DNA of 64,000 nucleotides from Aliikangiella marina (GTDB lineage Bacteria > Pseudomonadota > Gammaproteobacteria > Enterobacterales > Kangiellaceae). Below the pieces are notes generated by a model. The model was not told the origin of the DNA and searched no databases. It saw nothing but the letters and a program-made list of their open reading frames with translations. Where the stretch lies: assembly GCF_007004765.1 (NCBI RefSeq), contig NZ_VIKR01000004.1, forward strand, positions 310,001 through 374,000, given 5' to 3'. Below, in pieces: positions 37,342 to 48,922 of the stretch (position 1 is the first letter of the stretch; every line of letters starts with the position of its first letter). The translations under genes and the position numbers were made by a program.

Positions 37342-38580
37342 ATGTTAGATTTTCAGCCAGAAGTCGCCCAGAGACAGCAGGCTGGGAGCACTTCGGGCAC
37401 CCTGTTAAAGCAATACCAAGAAACCCGAAACTACTCCATTCAGATTTGTGAGGGATTGTCAGACGAGGATCTTCAAGCTCAGTCTATGGCAGACGCTTCG
37501 CCATTGAAATGGCACCTGGCGCATACAACCTGGGCGTTTGAAACCTTTTTACTCAAAACCTACCTTGTCGAGTATGAAGCATATGATCCCCTCTATGAAT
37601 ACTTATTTAACTCTTACTACAATGCGATTGGTGAACAGTATCCCCGCCCACAGCGAGGATTAATCACTCGCCCCAGCCGTGAAACGGTTTATGCCTATCG
37701 CCGCTATGTTGATAACGCGATGGAGCAACTGATTACAAACATTGATACTCAATCAATGGACGATCATGAAGCGTGCACTGATTTGTTGCGATTGATGATC
37801 AATCATGAACAGCAGCATCAAGAATTGATGTTAACTGATTTTAAACACTTACTCTCTTTCAATCCGGCTTACCCAAAATACCGCGACGTTGAAAATCTAT
37901 CGGTCGTTGAAGACAACCAAATGCTCGCTTTCGAGGGCGGACTAGTTAATATTGGTCATCAAGATGAAACCTTCTACTTTGATAATGAAGGGCCGCGGCA
38001 TGCCTATTTTTTAAATCCTTATAAGCTTGCCTCTCGGCTAGTCACCAATGGAGAGTACTTGAACTTTGTGGAAAGTGGCGGATATCAGGAACCCTCTTTT
38101 TGGCTGTCAGAGGCTTGGCAAAAAATTAAACAAACTGGCAATACCCAACCACTCTATTGGCAACAAATCGATGGTAAGTGGTTTGAGTATACTCTCAATG
38201 GACTCATTCCTTTGAACCACGATTGTCCAGTAAAGCATGTAAATTATTTCGAAGCGACAGCTTTTGCCAATTGGAAAGATAAACGTTTGCCCACTGAACA
38301 AGAGTGGGAAGCGTCAGTAAGCAGTAACGATTTGAGATTAAAACAAACCTTTAATCAGCTTTGGCAATGGACGAGCAGTAGTTATAACGCTTTCCCTGGT
38401 TTTAAACCTAAAACTGGCGCCGTCGGAGAATACAATGGGAAGTTTATGGTGAACCAATATGTGTTGCGAGGTGGCTCAATCGCTACACCGCCAGGTCATA
38501 TCCGTGCGTCCTATAGAAACTTTTTTTATCCAGATGCTAGCTGGCAATTCACCGGAATAAGACTTGCGGAGACAATTTAA
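37342..38580 (+). CDS. egtB: Ergothioneine biosynthesis protein EgtB
   Basis: A 412-residue iron-dependent sulfoxide synthase. It joins hercynine and a thiol substrate (cysteine or gamma-glutamylcysteine) in ergothioneine synthesis. The N-terminal DinB-like domain carries the metal ligands: a histidine in KWHLAHTTW (H58 or H61) and H155-x3-H159-x-E161 in NHEQQHQELM. A formylglycine-generating-enzyme/sulfatase-modifying domain follows from about residue 195 (VNIGHQDETFYFDNEGPRH to RGGSIATPPGHIRASYRNFF). The ribosome site is AAAAGGACAATAAAG before ATG 37342. It ends in TAATG overlapping the start of egtD, so translation is coupled. Confidence 0.93.
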   Translation: MLDFQPEVAQRQQAGSTSGTLLKQYQETRNYSIQICEGLSDEDLQAQSMADASPLKWHLAHTTWAFETFLLKTYLVEYEAYDPLYEYLFNSYYNAIGEQYPRPQRGLITRPSRETVYAYRRYVDNAMEQLITNIDTQSMDDHEACTDLLRLMINHEQQHQELMLTDFKHLLSFNPAYPKYRDVENLSVVEDNQMLAFEGGLVNIGHQDETFYFDNEGPRHAYFLNPYKLASRLVTNGEYLNFVESGGYQEPSFWLSEAWQKIKQTGNTQPLYWQQIDGKWFEYTLNGLIPLNHDCPVKHVNYFEATAFANWKDKRLPTEQEWEASVSSNDLRLKQTFNQLWQWTSSSYNAFPGFKPKTGAVGEYNGKFMVNQYVLRGGSIATPPGHIRASYRNFFYPDASWQFTGIRLAETI

Positions 38581-39533
38581 TGGACGTTAAAGTGACCGAG
38601 CTTGCCGAAACACCGACCGGCTTTATTGATGATGTTTTGGAGGGACTATCAAAACCTCAAAAGACTTTACCTTGTAAGTATTTTTATGACGAAGTTGGCT
38701 CAAACTTGTTTGAATCAATCTGTGATGTAGACGAATACTATATTACCCGTACCGAACTCCAATTACTCGATGATATTAAATGCGAACTCGCACAGCTCAT
38801 TGGTCCTGATTCAGTGATTATAGAACCGGGTGCCGGTGCCGGTATTAAAATCCAAAAGTTACTTGCCGAGTTAACCGCATTAAAAGCTTATGTCCCAATC
38901 GATATCTCTTCAGACTTTTTATTCTATAGTGCTGAAAAGATCCGTGAAAATTTTTCAGATATCGAAATTCGCCCCATTCAAGGCGATTTCACCGAGCCTT
39001 ACCAATGGACAGGCAAAAAATCGTTAACCAATCGAGTAGTGTTTTTTCCAGGTTCTACCATTGGTAATTTCACCCCAGCCCAAGCCGAGCAATTTTTAAA
39101 AAACCAAAAAAGGTTTGCCGGTAAGGAGGGCGCCATGATTATCGGCGTTGACTTGGTGAAACCATTACAAAAACTAGAGTCGGCTTACAATGATTCTCAA
39201 GGCGTTACCGCTGAATTTAATAAAAACTTATTGGTAAGGATTAATAATGAGCTAGGGGGTAACTTTGAGCTCGACCAATTTGAGCATACAGCGGTTTTCA
39301 ACCCAGCAGAAAGCCGTATTGAAATGCGACTGGTAAGTCAGCAGAATCAGTCAGTAAAAATCAATCGTCAAGAGTTTCATTTTGATGAATATGAATATAT
39401 TCACACTGAAAATTCCTACAAATACACGATAGAAGCATTCACTGCACTAGCAGAACGCGCCGGATTAAAAAGTCATAAAGTTTGGACTGACGACGAAAAC
39501 TTAATCAGCTTACATTATTTGAAATGTCGTTAA
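38580..39533 (+). CDS. egtD: L-histidine N(alpha)-methyltransferase EgtD
   Basis: A 317-residue SAM-dependent methyltransferase that trimethylates histidine to hercynine, the first step of ergothioneine synthesis. The SAM-binding loop is IEPGAGAGIKIQKLL near residue 80, and LPCKYFYDEVGSNLFESICDVDEYYITRTE near residue 30 is the family N-terminus. Its ATG shares a base with the egtB stop. EgtA, EgtC and EgtE homologs are not present next to it, consistent with the two-gene EgtB-EgtD arrangement of many proteobacteria. A bidirectional terminator follows. Confidence 0.94.
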   Translation: MDVKVTELAETPTGFIDDVLEGLSKPQKTLPCKYFYDEVGSNLFESICDVDEYYITRTELQLLDDIKCELAQLIGPDSVIIEPGAGAGIKIQKLLAELTALKAYVPIDISSDFLFYSAEKIRENFSDIEIRPIQGDFTEPYQWTGKKSLTNRVVFFPGSTIGNFTPAQAEQFLKNQKRFAGKEGAMIIGVDLVKPLQKLESAYNDSQGVTAEFNKNLLVRINNELGGNFELDQFEHTAVFNPAESRIEMRLVSQQNQSVKINRQEFHFDEYEYIHTENSYKYTIEAFTALAERAGLKSHKVWTDDENLISLHYLKCR

Positions 39534-39613
39534 AAACTAGGTTGTTGGCTATTGAGTTTTACCAAGTATTTCACCGATCATTGATTGCTAAGAATAGCAG
39601 CCTCAACAAATAA

Positions 39614-39641
39614 AAAAGGCCGCATTTGCGGCCTTTTAATT
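39614..39641. terminator. Bidirectional terminator between egtD and purA
   Basis: AAAAGGCCGC / GCGGCCTTTT (39614-39623 and 39628-39637) with a 4-base loop has A and T tracts on both sides, so it can end both the egtBD and the purA transcripts. Confidence 0.92.
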
Positions 39642-39667
39642 TATCCGAATTAATCGAGATTACTCGG

Positions 39668-41074
<1,407 letters not shown>

Positions 41075-41126
41075 TCAGCTAGTTAAAAGGGATATATCAA
41101 CTCAATCTAGGTTTTTAGGGACTTTT

Positions 41127-41309
41127 CTAGCGCACCAGAGATAAAAATAGGAGCCCAACGACCATTGCCGTTAGTCCAAATCCGCGAATACTTTTATCGG
41201 GAAGCGAGGCTATTTTCGCCACGGTTTCCTTCCATGCTTTGGGTGCAAGAAATGGCATGATGCCCTCCAAGATTATCGCTATCGCGATAGCTGCCCACAA
41301 ATCACTCAT
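41127..41309 (-). CDS. yjeT: DUF2065 small membrane protein YjeT
   Basis: A 60-residue protein with two hydrophobic helices (LWAAIAIAIILEGIMPFLAP and FGLTAMVVGLLFLSLVR), typical of DUF2065/YjeT, which sits between hflC and purA in many gammaproteobacteria. The start is ATG 41309 with GAGGAATCAGTA upstream; the frame is open to 41363 but the shorter form is the family length. Function is unknown. A terminator precedes it. Confidence 0.88.
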   Translation of the reverse strand: MSDLWAAIAIAIILEGIMPFLAPKAWKETVAKIASLPDKSIRGFGLTAMVVGLLFLSLVR

Positions 41310-41322
41310 TACTGATTCCTCA

Positions 41323-41352
41323 AAAATAAAAAAGGCAGTCAAACTGACTGCC
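41323..41352 (-). terminator. Rho-independent terminator between hflC and yjeT
   Basis: GGCAGTCA / TGACTGCC forms an 8-bp stem at 41334-41352, and on the minus strand it is followed by a T-rich run (TTTTTTATTTTTG). It closes the hflK-hflC transcript, so yjeT likely starts from a separate promoter or through read-through. Confidence 0.85.
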
Positions 41353-41375
41353 TTTCTAACCACCGAAAAGGACGT

Positions 41376-42269
41376 TTATTTGGTTTTACCTTCAGCGTCT
41401 TTCAAGTATTTGAAAAACTCGCTATCAGGTTGAATCACCAGGACATCCCCTTTGTTAGTGAACGACGCTCTGTAAGCATCAAGACTACGCAAGAACGCAT
41501 AAAACTCTGCATTTTTGTTGTAGGTTTTAGCGTAAATCTCTGCGGCTTCGGCGTCTCCTTCACCGCGAGTGGTTCTCGCATACTCATCCGCTTCCGCACG
41601 AATTTTCTTCGCTGTAGCATCAGTTGTCGCAATGATGATATTACCTTCTTTTTTACCAATACTACGTCGCTCCGCGGCAGTCGCCCGGCGCTCTGAAACT
41701 ATTTGCTCGTAAACATTAGGTAATACTTCGTTGGTGTAATTGACTTTCTTCACCCGGATATCAACAACTTCGATACCATAATCAGGCACTCGAGCGTTTA
41801 CATCGTCTCGAATATTAGTCATCAATTGCTCTCGCTGACCAGCAACCGCTTCCAGCAGTGTTCTTTGACCAAACTGGTCACGCAGACCATTATCGACTAA
41901 ACGCTCTAGGACACTTTCTGCTTCACTAAAGCGCCCTTGAGTTCTCAGATAAAACTGTGAAAAGTCTTTCACTCGCCATTGAACATAAGTATCAACATCC
42001 AAGAACTGTTTATCGGACGTTGTAAATACATTCGGTGAGCCGTCCATCGTCTGCACTCTTGCATCTAATGAAATAACTTTTTCAAAAAATGGCAGCTTAA
42101 AATGTAAACCTGGTCCGTAAGTAATTGGCTTGTTATCTTCGCCTCTTAATACTTTACCGAATTGCAGTTTGAGCGCGCTCTGGGTTTCATTGATCACGTA
42201 GAAAGAGTCCGACAATAAAAAGACACTAAAAATAACCAGTACTGCAACGATTGGTGTTTTATTACCCAT
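41376..42269 (-). CDS. hflC: FtsH-regulating SPFH protein HflC
   Basis: A 297-residue SPFH/band-7 protein with one N-terminal membrane helix (IVAVLVIFSVFLLSDSFYV). Together with HflK it forms a large ring around the membrane protease FtsH and modulates it. The body contains the SPFH domain (ALKLQFGKVLRGEDNKP onward) and an alanine-rich helix (TAKKIRAEADEYARTTRGEGDAEAAEIY) typical of HflC. Its start codon overlaps the hflK stop (TAATG), so the two are translationally coupled. Confidence 0.96.
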   Translation of the reverse strand: MGNKTPIVAVLVIFSVFLLSDSFYVINETQSALKLQFGKVLRGEDNKPITYGPGLHFKLPFFEKVISLDARVQTMDGSPNVFTTSDKQFLDVDTYVQWRVKDFSQFYLRTQGRFSEAESVLERLVDNGLRDQFGQRTLLEAVAGQREQLMTNIRDDVNARVPDYGIEVVDIRVKKVNYTNEVLPNVYEQIVSERRATAAERRSIGKKEGNIIIATTDATAKKIRAEADEYARTTRGEGDAEAAEIYAKTYNKNAEFYAFLRSLDAYRASFTNKGDVLVIQPDSEFFKYLKDAEGKTK

Positions 42270-43306
42270 TATTTGTTCTCCTCTTGATCACGCTTCATAA
42301 TTTTGTCTAGCGGGATATACATCATATTGTTCCCCCCTTCGACATCGACCATCACTTTGGTCGAACGCGACATGACTTCCTCTACCGTCTCCAAGTACAA
42401 ACGTTGACGAGTAACTTCAGGTGCAGCAATATATTGCGGTAAAAGCTGTTCAAAACGAGCAACTTCACCACGAGCCCTGGCAATTGCCTCAATCTTGTAA
42501 GCATCCGCTTGCTGGCGCATCTTCTCTGCCTCAGCTTCGGCTAAAGGTATCGTTTTGTTGCGATAAGCTTGCGCGTCTTGGACGACTTTTTTCGCATCTT
42601 GTTCCGCACGGTTAACTTCTTCAAACGCATCATTTACTTGGCGCGGTGGTAACGCTCTTTCTAAGGTTACCGTTTCAATCTTGATACCCGCTTGATAGCT
42701 ATCGAGTATGTTGACCAGTTCAGCTTGTAAGGCAGTCCGAATTCTGTCTTTCTCTGTTGTCAATATCGCGTCAACATCGTTGTCACCGAGTACTTGACGG
42801 AGTGCGCTCTCTGACGCTTGAGTTAACGCTTGTTTCGGATCGCTCAAATTGAACAGATAATCCTCAGGGTCAATAATCCGATACTGAAGACCAATTTCGA
42901 CATCAACGATATTGATATCTCGAGTCAACATGCGACCCTCAACACGTTCTTGCAAAAGCTCATTGGTGTTAACTTTGTATATTTGTTCAACACCCCACAT
43001 TCTCCAGCCTAAACCTGGACCGACTGTTTCGTGGTACTTACCAAAACGAAGAACTACACCGCTTTCTGCTTCGTTGACAGTGTAAAAACCGACAAAACCC
43101 CAAATAATCGCAATGACGATTAGACCGGTAGTCAAAAAACCACCTGCACTGCCCGAGGAAGAGCCTGAGCCTCCGCCTTTTTTGCCGCCAAATATTCCTC
43201 CGACTTTGCTTAACAATTCTGTGAGATCCGGTGGCCCGTCTTGTCGGTTACGGTTCCCCCAAGGATCTTTGTTACCGTTATTGTTACCTGGTTCATTCCA
43301 AGGCAT
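42269..43306 (-). CDS. hflK: FtsH-regulating SPFH protein HflK
   Basis: A 345-residue SPFH protein. The N-terminus MPWNEPGNNNGNKDPWG with a glycine/proline-rich cytosolic stretch is characteristic. A membrane helix (TTGLIVIAIIWGFVGFYTV) near residue 70 is followed by the SPFH domain and a long helix (EAEKMRQQADAYKIEAIARAR). It pairs with HflC at the inner membrane. ATG at 43306 (GGAG, 8 bases upstream) was chosen over the longer frame at 43318. It follows hflX. Confidence 0.96.
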   Translation of the reverse strand: MPWNEPGNNNGNKDPWGNRNRQDGPPDLTELLSKVGGIFGGKKGGGSGSSSGSAGGFLTTGLIVIAIIWGFVGFYTVNEAESGVVLRFGKYHETVGPGLGWRMWGVEQIYKVNTNELLQERVEGRMLTRDINIVDVEIGLQYRIIDPEDYLFNLSDPKQALTQASESALRQVLGDNDVDAILTTEKDRIRTALQAELVNILDSYQAGIKIETVTLERALPPRQVNDAFEEVNRAEQDAKKVVQDAQAYRNKTIPLAEAEAEKMRQQADAYKIEAIARARGEVARFEQLLPQYIAAPEVTRQRLYLETVEEVMSRSTKVMVDVEGGNNMMYIPLDKIMKRDQEENK

Positions 43307-43445
43307 TGTTATCTCCAATTGATAATTGAAGTCATTGATTCGACTTCGTTTTTTGAACTAATTCATTCTATTCAGCGACAACCGGTTATGCAACAGAAGT
43401 TACCCAACTTATTGTCTAGAAGACTCCCGGATTAGCACCCTGCTC

Positions 43446-44741
43446 CTATTCAGCAGAATCGATAACCATCGCTTCAATTCTTCCCTCAGTTTGGCGACAG
43501 AGACGACGCCAATCGGCTTGATTAATATTAATCTCAAGGCTAATGCTTGCGTCGTCTGAGACGGTTTCGCTCTCAATAACATTAAGATTGTAAAGCTCGC
43601 TCCTGATTCCTAAATCTTGTGGTAAAAGCTTCAATTTCAAGTGTTGCCACTGGATATCTAACTGATGACTAATCGTTTGTCTAAGTAGATCCATTCCCTC
43701 ACCCGTTTGTGCTGAGCACCACACTCTATCAGCGGATCCGTCAACACCGGGCTCGACTTTAGCACCTAATTGTTCGATTCGGTCGATTTTGTTAAAAACC
43801 TCTATTGTTTTGATGTTTCGTGCACCTATTTGCTCCAAAACATCATACACTTGCTCTATATTGTCATCTCTGCGTTCGTCTGACGCATCGATAAGATGTA
43901 ACAAAATGTCTGCTTGGCGGCTTTCTTGGAGCGTCGCCTTAAATGCCGCGACCAAATCGTGTGGTAAATGCCTGATAAATCCTACAGTGTCCGAAAGGAT
44001 AATCTCTTGCCCGGGTACCAAAGAGATTTTCCTGTGCGTTGGATCTAAGGTTGCAAACAGCTGATCTGCCGCGTAAACATCCGATTCGGTAATTCGATTA
44101 AATAAGGTTGACTTGCCCGCGTTGGTGTAACCCACCAGTGCTACCGTCGGAATACTACCTCTTTTTCTTGAACGCCTGCTTTGTTCCCGCTGCTTTTCGA
44201 CTTTATCCAAACGTTTTCTAATATTTTTTATACGATCTCTGAGTAACCGCCGATCAGTCTCTAATTGAGTTTCACCAGGCCCTCTCAGGCCAATTCCACC
44301 TTTTTGTCTTTCCAAGTGTGTCCACCCTCGAACTAATCGAGTTGATAAGTGATTTAATTGCGCCAACTCGACCTGCAGCTTACCTTCATGGGTATGCGCT
44401 CGCTGGGCAAAAATATCCAAGATTAGCCCCGTTCTGTCGATCACGCGACACTCTACCAATCGCTCTAAATTGCGTTCTTGTGCCGGTGAGAGTCGATGGT
44501 TAAAAAGGACCACGTCTGCAGATTTGTCTTTTACAATCTGAGCAATTTCATCGGCTTTACCGGTACCGATAAAATATCTAGGGTGGGGTGTGCTTCGCGA
44601 ACCACCGACAATATCTTTGATTTGCAACCCAGCTGAGACAGCGAGATCAACAAACTCATCTTTGTCTTCTTTATTGTGAGTATCGGGAAATTCGATGTGG
44701 ACTAGAATGGCGTTTTCACCGCCGGAATGTCTTTCAAACAA
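43446..44741 (-). CDS. hflX: GTPase HflX
   Basis: A 431-residue HflX, a ribosome-associated GTPase that splits stalled 70S ribosomes. The N-terminal domain (SRSTPHPRYFIGTGKADEI) precedes the G domain: P-loop GYTNAGKST near residue 204, switch LSDTVGFIRHLPHD near residue 250, and NKID. It starts at TTG 44741, which gives MFERHSGGENAILV, matching the family. The ribosome site is weak. It is separated from hfq by a terminator-like hairpin and 265 bases. Confidence 0.95.
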   Translation of the reverse strand: MFERHSGGENAILVHIEFPDTHNKEDKDEFVDLAVSAGLQIKDIVGGSRSTPHPRYFIGTGKADEIAQIVKDKSADVVLFNHRLSPAQERNLERLVECRVIDRTGLILDIFAQRAHTHEGKLQVELAQLNHLSTRLVRGWTHLERQKGGIGLRGPGETQLETDRRLLRDRIKNIRKRLDKVEKQREQSRRSRKRGSIPTVALVGYTNAGKSTLFNRITESDVYAADQLFATLDPTHRKISLVPGQEIILSDTVGFIRHLPHDLVAAFKATLQESRQADILLHLIDASDERRDDNIEQVYDVLEQIGARNIKTIEVFNKIDRIEQLGAKVEPGVDGSADRVWCSAQTGEGMDLLRQTISHQLDIQWQHLKLKLLPQDLGIRSELYNLNVIESETVSDDASISLEININQADWRRLCRQTEGRIEAMVIDSAE

Positions 44742-44892
44742 AAATATTACTCTTTTTGATATTTGCGAAGCGCAAGCTATTGATTCAATCTGGACTCATC
44801 CAGGCTAAAGATAAAGGCTTTTGGCACTTAACACCTTTATGATGTCATTTTACTACAACGGACACATCGCAACCAGATTCGCCTTATAAATC

Positions 44893-44927
44893 AAAAAGCC
44901 AGCATGGTTATTACCAAACTGGCTTTT
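44893..44927 (-). terminator. Terminator-like hairpin between hfq and hflX
   Basis: AAAAAGCCAG (44893-44902) pairs with CTGGCTTTT (44919-44927), and read on the minus strand the stem ends in TTTTTGATTT. An inner GGT/ACC pairing extends it. It may cut hfq transcripts before hflX. Confidence 0.75.
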
Positions 44928-45006
44928 CACTAGTTGAATGCACCTAACGACTCAACCTGGGCTGGCCGCTAGTTTAAATTTAAGCGAAATGAGAATCCTG
45001 TTTCGC

Positions 45007-45279
45007 TTAAAAGTTTCCTACATTGTCGCCACCATTATCACTTGAGTGATCGGAATCACCTGAATGAGGAAGCTTCACATTTCTCGCTGGAACAACGGTC
45101 GAAATTGCATGTTTGTAAACCATTTGGCTAACGGTGTTTTTCAACAATACAACAAACTGATCAAAGGACTCTATTTGACCCTGAAGTTTTATTCCGTTGA
45201 CCAGAAAGATTGAAACAGGCACGCGTTCTCGACGTAGCGCATTTAGGTAAGGGTCTTGTAAAGATTGCCCTTTTGACAT
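45007..45279 (-). CDS. hfq: RNA chaperone Hfq
   Basis: A 90-residue Hfq, the Sm-like hexamer that pairs small RNAs with mRNAs. Proximal-face residues are present (Q8, D9, F42, Y55-K56-H57), and the rim has the RRER patch (residues 16-19). The last 18 or so residues form an acidic, serine/glycine-rich tail ([14 protein letters not shown]). RBS AAGGAGACAGTT is strong. recQ separates it from miaA, which is unusual. Confidence 0.97.
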   Translation of the reverse strand: MSKGQSLQDPYLNALRRERVPVSIFLVNGIKLQGQIESFDQFVVLLKNTVSQMVYKHAISTVVPARNVKLPHSGDSDHSSDNGGDNVGNF

Positions 45280-45659
45280 AACTGTCTCCTTATTTTTTTT
45301 ATCATGAGACTTAAATTGTTAACGAGTCTCTTTAATTATTGTTCTTGTAAAGCCTGCAGACTGATAGCAATACTTTCACAAAAACGATCCGTGTGACTAA
45401 TGAAGCGATAACTTACTGTTCCTGGCCCTTAAAGAATTGGGTGTTATCAATATGAGCGCCAGTACTTATTCGCTGGCAATACCTACCCTGAGCCTAGTAA
45501 CATTCTCGCTAAGCCTAATTTTAGCACTGAATAACAACATCTGCTAAAAATTTGCCCACTTCATAGTTTAATCTTATAAAGATTAACTCATTAGTATGGG
45601 CGTAAGTGGATAAGTTCAACCAATTTTTGAGAAATTGTTAGCCTTATCACAAAAAAATC
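45280..45659. other. hfq upstream region with leader hairpin
   Basis: A 380-base spacer between recQ and hfq. A GAGACT / AGTCTC pair (45306-45311 and 45325-45330) forms a stem-loop in the hfq leader just ahead of the ribosome site. Hfq autoregulates by binding its leader in E. coli, so this is a possible target. The remainder shows no gene; promoters could not be assigned with confidence. Confidence 0.5.
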
Positions 45660-47774
45660 TCATTGACCGTAAGACTCTGCAGCAGCGACGCAACGGATTA
45701 CACCATAATCAAAGGTCTCGCCCAGTGATTCAAAAACTTGTTTAAAAGAACCTTTACTCTCGAACAGTGACAATGACTGAACTATCAACTGATAGTCTTC
45801 TTCACTAATTTCAAGAATGTCCATCGGATCGACAATTCCTTCTTCGATGGCAACCGCAATGTGACCATAGATAGTCGACTCAGTTAACTCTCTTTGGCGA
45901 GCAATTTCCCTAACAGTCATCTCCTCTGAGACAAGTGCCATAGTTTCATTAACAGTGTCACTAAAATCGGCATTAACCAAGTCAGGCAACGGATTGTTTT
46001 GAATAATCATTAAAAACTCTTTGCCATATTGCTCGAGTTTTCGAGAACCAACTCCAGAAATGTATTGCATTTGTTGCAAACTATCAGGCCGCCTTTCGGC
46101 CATTTCAATTAGCGTTGAATCATGAAAAATCATATAAGCAGGAACACCTAGGCTATCAGCTATTTCACTGCGTTGCTTTTTTAGACTGTCAAATAGGGAT
46201 TGATGAATACTAGCGATCGATGGGGTTGCTTTTTTGGTGCTTTTGGCTTTTTCGACCATTTCTCTGGCAAAAAACTCTGCTTCACCTTTGAGTAATGGAC
46301 GACATTTTTCAGTGAGACTCAGCGCACCGAAACGATCATAGTTACTCGATAAAAAACCTCTCGCAATTAACTGACGTAGTAAACTGCGCCACTGGGCCAC
46401 ACTCAATTCGCTACCAACCCCAAATGTTGATAATTGGTGATGCTGATTGTCGATAATTCTTTGATCTTCTTTACCACGCAAAACATCGATGACATAACCA
46501 GAACCAAACCGTTGGCCAGTCCGATACACGCAGGACAAGGCTTTCTGAGCCTCAACAGAAGCATTCCAACCTTTTGGTGGGGACAAGCAATTGTCACAAT
46601 TACCACACGGCTGCTGATAAGTTTCCCCAAAATAACTTAATATTGAAATCCTTCGACACGTCGTCAATTCACACAAGCCAAGCATCGACTCTAATTTTTG
46701 TTGGCTGATTTGTTTAAAACTATCGGCAGCTTCGCTTTGTTGCAGCATATGTTTTAGGCTGATGACATCATTCAGTCCGTAAGCCATCCAGGCATTTGCG
46801 GCTTGCCCGTCTCTACCGGCTCTTCCCGTCTCTTGATAATATGCCTCCAGGCTTTTAGGTAAACTCAGGTGTGCTACAAACCTCACATCAGGTTTATCTA
46901 TACCCATACCAAAGGCAATGGTTGCGACGATAATAATTCCTTCTTCTCTTAAAAAACGCTGCTGATTAGCACTCCGCGCTTCGCTAGTTAAACCGGCATG
47001 ATAAGGTAGCGCCACTCGACCTTTTTTACTCAACCAATCCGCTACTGACTCCACTTTACGTCGTGATAAACAATAAACTATTCCAGCATCATTAGGGTGA
47101 CTGGTTTCGATAAAACGCCACAAGCTTTCGCGACTTTGATTAGCTTCGCTGATCGTATAGCGAATATTAGGCCGGTCAAAACTGTTAACAAATTGTCGTG
47201 CACTCGATAATCCAAGCTGTTGAATAATTTCTTCTCTGGTTCGCTGATCCGCAGTTGCGGTCAAAGCGATTCTCGGTACTTCAGGAAAATGATTGGCTAA
47301 CATCGATAACTGCTGATACTCAGGCCTGAAATCGTGTCCCCATTGAGAGACACAGTGAGCTTCATCAATCGCAAAAAGGCTGACTTGAATGCTGCTCAAA
47401 AAGTCGATGGTTTTCGATTTAAGCAATCGTTCGGGCGCGATATACAAAAGATCAATTTTCCCATTTCGCAAATCGGCCTCGAGTAAATTAATTTGTTGAT
47501 GCGAAAGCGTAGAGTTTAAATAAGCGGCTTTTACACCGAGTATTTTTAACGCCTCGACTTGATCTTGCATTAGCGCAATCAATGGCGATATGACTACACC
47601 AACCCCTTCTCTTAAGAGCGCAGGAAGTTGATAGCAAAGAGACTTGCCGCCACCAGTCGGCATTAATGCAAAAACATCTTTACCGCTTGCTAATGCGCTG
47701 ATGATTTCTTCTTGATGGAGTCGAAATTCTTGATAGCCGAAGACTTCTCTGAGAATTTTTTTTGCTTGCTGCAT
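45660..47774 (-). CDS. recQ: ATP-dependent DNA helicase RecQ, long form
   Basis: A 704-residue RecQ 3'-5' helicase. Walker A is [17 protein letters not shown] near residue 38 and the DEAH-box region is [19 protein letters not shown] near 136. The zinc cluster has the [10 protein letters not shown] and CGNCDNC cysteines near 370-395. A winged helix and an HRDC domain (about 515-590) follow. The final 100 residues carry a helix-turn-helix-like segment ([22 protein letters not shown]), an extension missing from the 609-residue E. coli enzyme and seen in some other RecQ proteins. The gene lies between miaA and hfq, where it is not normally found. Confidence 0.94.
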   Translation of the reverse strand: MQQAKKILREVFGYQEFRLHQEEIISALASGKDVFALMPTGGGKSLCYQLPALLREGVGVVISPLIALMQDQVEALKILGVKAAYLNSTLSHQQINLLEADLRNGKIDLLYIAPERLLKSKTIDFLSSIQVSLFAIDEAHCVSQWGHDFRPEYQQLSMLANHFPEVPRIALTATADQRTREEIIQQLGLSSARQFVNSFDRPNIRYTISEANQSRESLWRFIETSHPNDAGIVYCLSRRKVESVADWLSKKGRVALPYHAGLTSEARSANQQRFLREEGIIIVATIAFGMGIDKPDVRFVAHLSLPKSLEAYYQETGRAGRDGQAANAWMAYGLNDVISLKHMLQQSEAADSFKQISQQKLESMLGLCELTTCRRISILSYFGETYQQPCGNCDNCLSPPKGWNASVEAQKALSCVYRTGQRFGSGYVIDVLRGKEDQRIIDNQHHQLSTFGVGSELSVAQWRSLLRQLIARGFLSSNYDRFGALSLTEKCRPLLKGEAEFFAREMVEKAKSTKKATPSIASIHQSLFDSLKKQRSEIADSLGVPAYMIFHDSTLIEMAERRPDSLQQMQYISGVGSRKLEQYGKEFLMIIQNNPLPDLVNADFSDTVNETMALVSEEMTVREIARQRELTESTIYGHIAVAIEEGIVDPMDILEISEEDYQLIVQSLSLFESKGSFKQVFESLGETFDYGVIRCVAAAESYGQ

Positions 47775-47956
47775 AATCTGAACCGTTTTTTAAATCAGTA
47801 TACCTTGCTCACTGTCCTTTTGTGACAGCCATTGGATGAAAAGTTTGTCAGTTTTTATCCTTTTAGTTCATCAGCTTATAGACTGCAAAAGATACACAAT
47901 ATTTGCGCTTTAAATTAACAAGACTGATAAACAGCTACGGAGTGACTACTCAGATT

Positions 47957-48922
47957 TTAATGAATCGTTTGTTGATGAGATTGAATAAAATCGGTTATTA
48001 GATTCAACCCAAGTTGGTATTGATTAGGTTCCAGTGGATCAAACCAATGCAAGTCTGGCCAGCTTCTTAACCAAGTAAATTGCCGTTTGGCTAATTGCCG
48101 AGTCGCAATGATCGCTCTTTCTACTGCTTCATCAATCGTCAATTCGCCATCAAAATACTGCCAAACTTGACGATAGCCGACACACTTCATTGAGGGATAA
48201 TCAAGATTTAAATCGCCTCTTGAATAAAGTCCCTTAACTTCATCAACGAATCCCGCTTCGAGCATATTTTCAAAACGCTTAGCAATTCTTGCATGCAGTA
48301 CACTTCGATCTGCGGGAGCAAGGGCAACCGAAAGCAGAGGGTTTGGTAATGCTGTCAATTGCTGTTCCTGATGAAATTCTGACAAGGGTTTTCCAGACAA
48401 TTGATAGACTTCTAGTGCTCGGAGAATTCTTTGCGTGTCGGTTTTATGTAATCGGTTTGCTGTCACCTTATCAACTTTACTCAACGCCTCATGCAACGCT
48501 TCTACCCCTTCGGATTCTAGCTGTGTTTTTAGCTGTTCTCTTAATTCGCTGTTTGATGTTGGCAAATCCGCCAATCCATCCTTGAGCGCTTTAAAATAGA
48601 GCATGGTACCGCCAACCAGTAAAGGTACTTTGCCGCGCTCATGAATTGCATTGATCAAATCGATCGCATCGCTAGAAAATTGTGAGGCAGAATAAGACTC
48701 CTTGGGATCAAGAAAATCAATAAGGTGGTGAGGCGCCAACACTAACTCTTTATCCGTGGGTTTAGCGCTGCCAATATCCATCTGCTGATAAACCATTGCC
48801 GAGTCTACGCTAACGATTTCAACAAGGCCGGTTTGATAGAGCTCTATTGCCATAGCCGTCTTTCCGCTCGCGGTTGGTCCCATTAAAAAAATAACCGGTT
48901 TGTTGGGAAAACGAATCTTCAC
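47957..48922 (-). CDS. miaA: tRNA dimethylallyltransferase MiaA
   Basis: A 321-residue MiaA, which adds the dimethylallyl group to A37 of tRNAs that read UNN codons. The P-loop is LMGPTASGKTAMA near residue 13. The conserved DSAMVYQQMDIGSAKPT block is near residue 40 and ends of the family core (FTWLRSWPDLHWF) are in place. It starts at GTG 48922, directly after the mutL stop, so it is probably co-translated. It is the last gene of the nnr-tsaE-amiB-mutL-miaA operon. Confidence 0.96.
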   Translation of the reverse strand: MKIRFPNKPVIFLMGPTASGKTAMAIELYQTGLVEIVSVDSAMVYQQMDIGSAKPTDKELVLAPHHLIDFLDPKESYSASQFSSDAIDLINAIHERGKVPLLVGGTMLYFKALKDGLADLPTSNSELREQLKTQLESEGVEALHEALSKVDKVTANRLHKTDTQRILRALEVYQLSGKPLSEFHQEQQLTALPNPLLSVALAPADRSVLHARIAKRFENMLEAGFVDEVKGLYSRGDLNLDYPSMKCVGYRQVWQYFDGELTIDEAVERAIIATRQLAKRQFTWLRSWPDLHWFDPLEPNQYQLGLNLITDFIQSHQQTIH

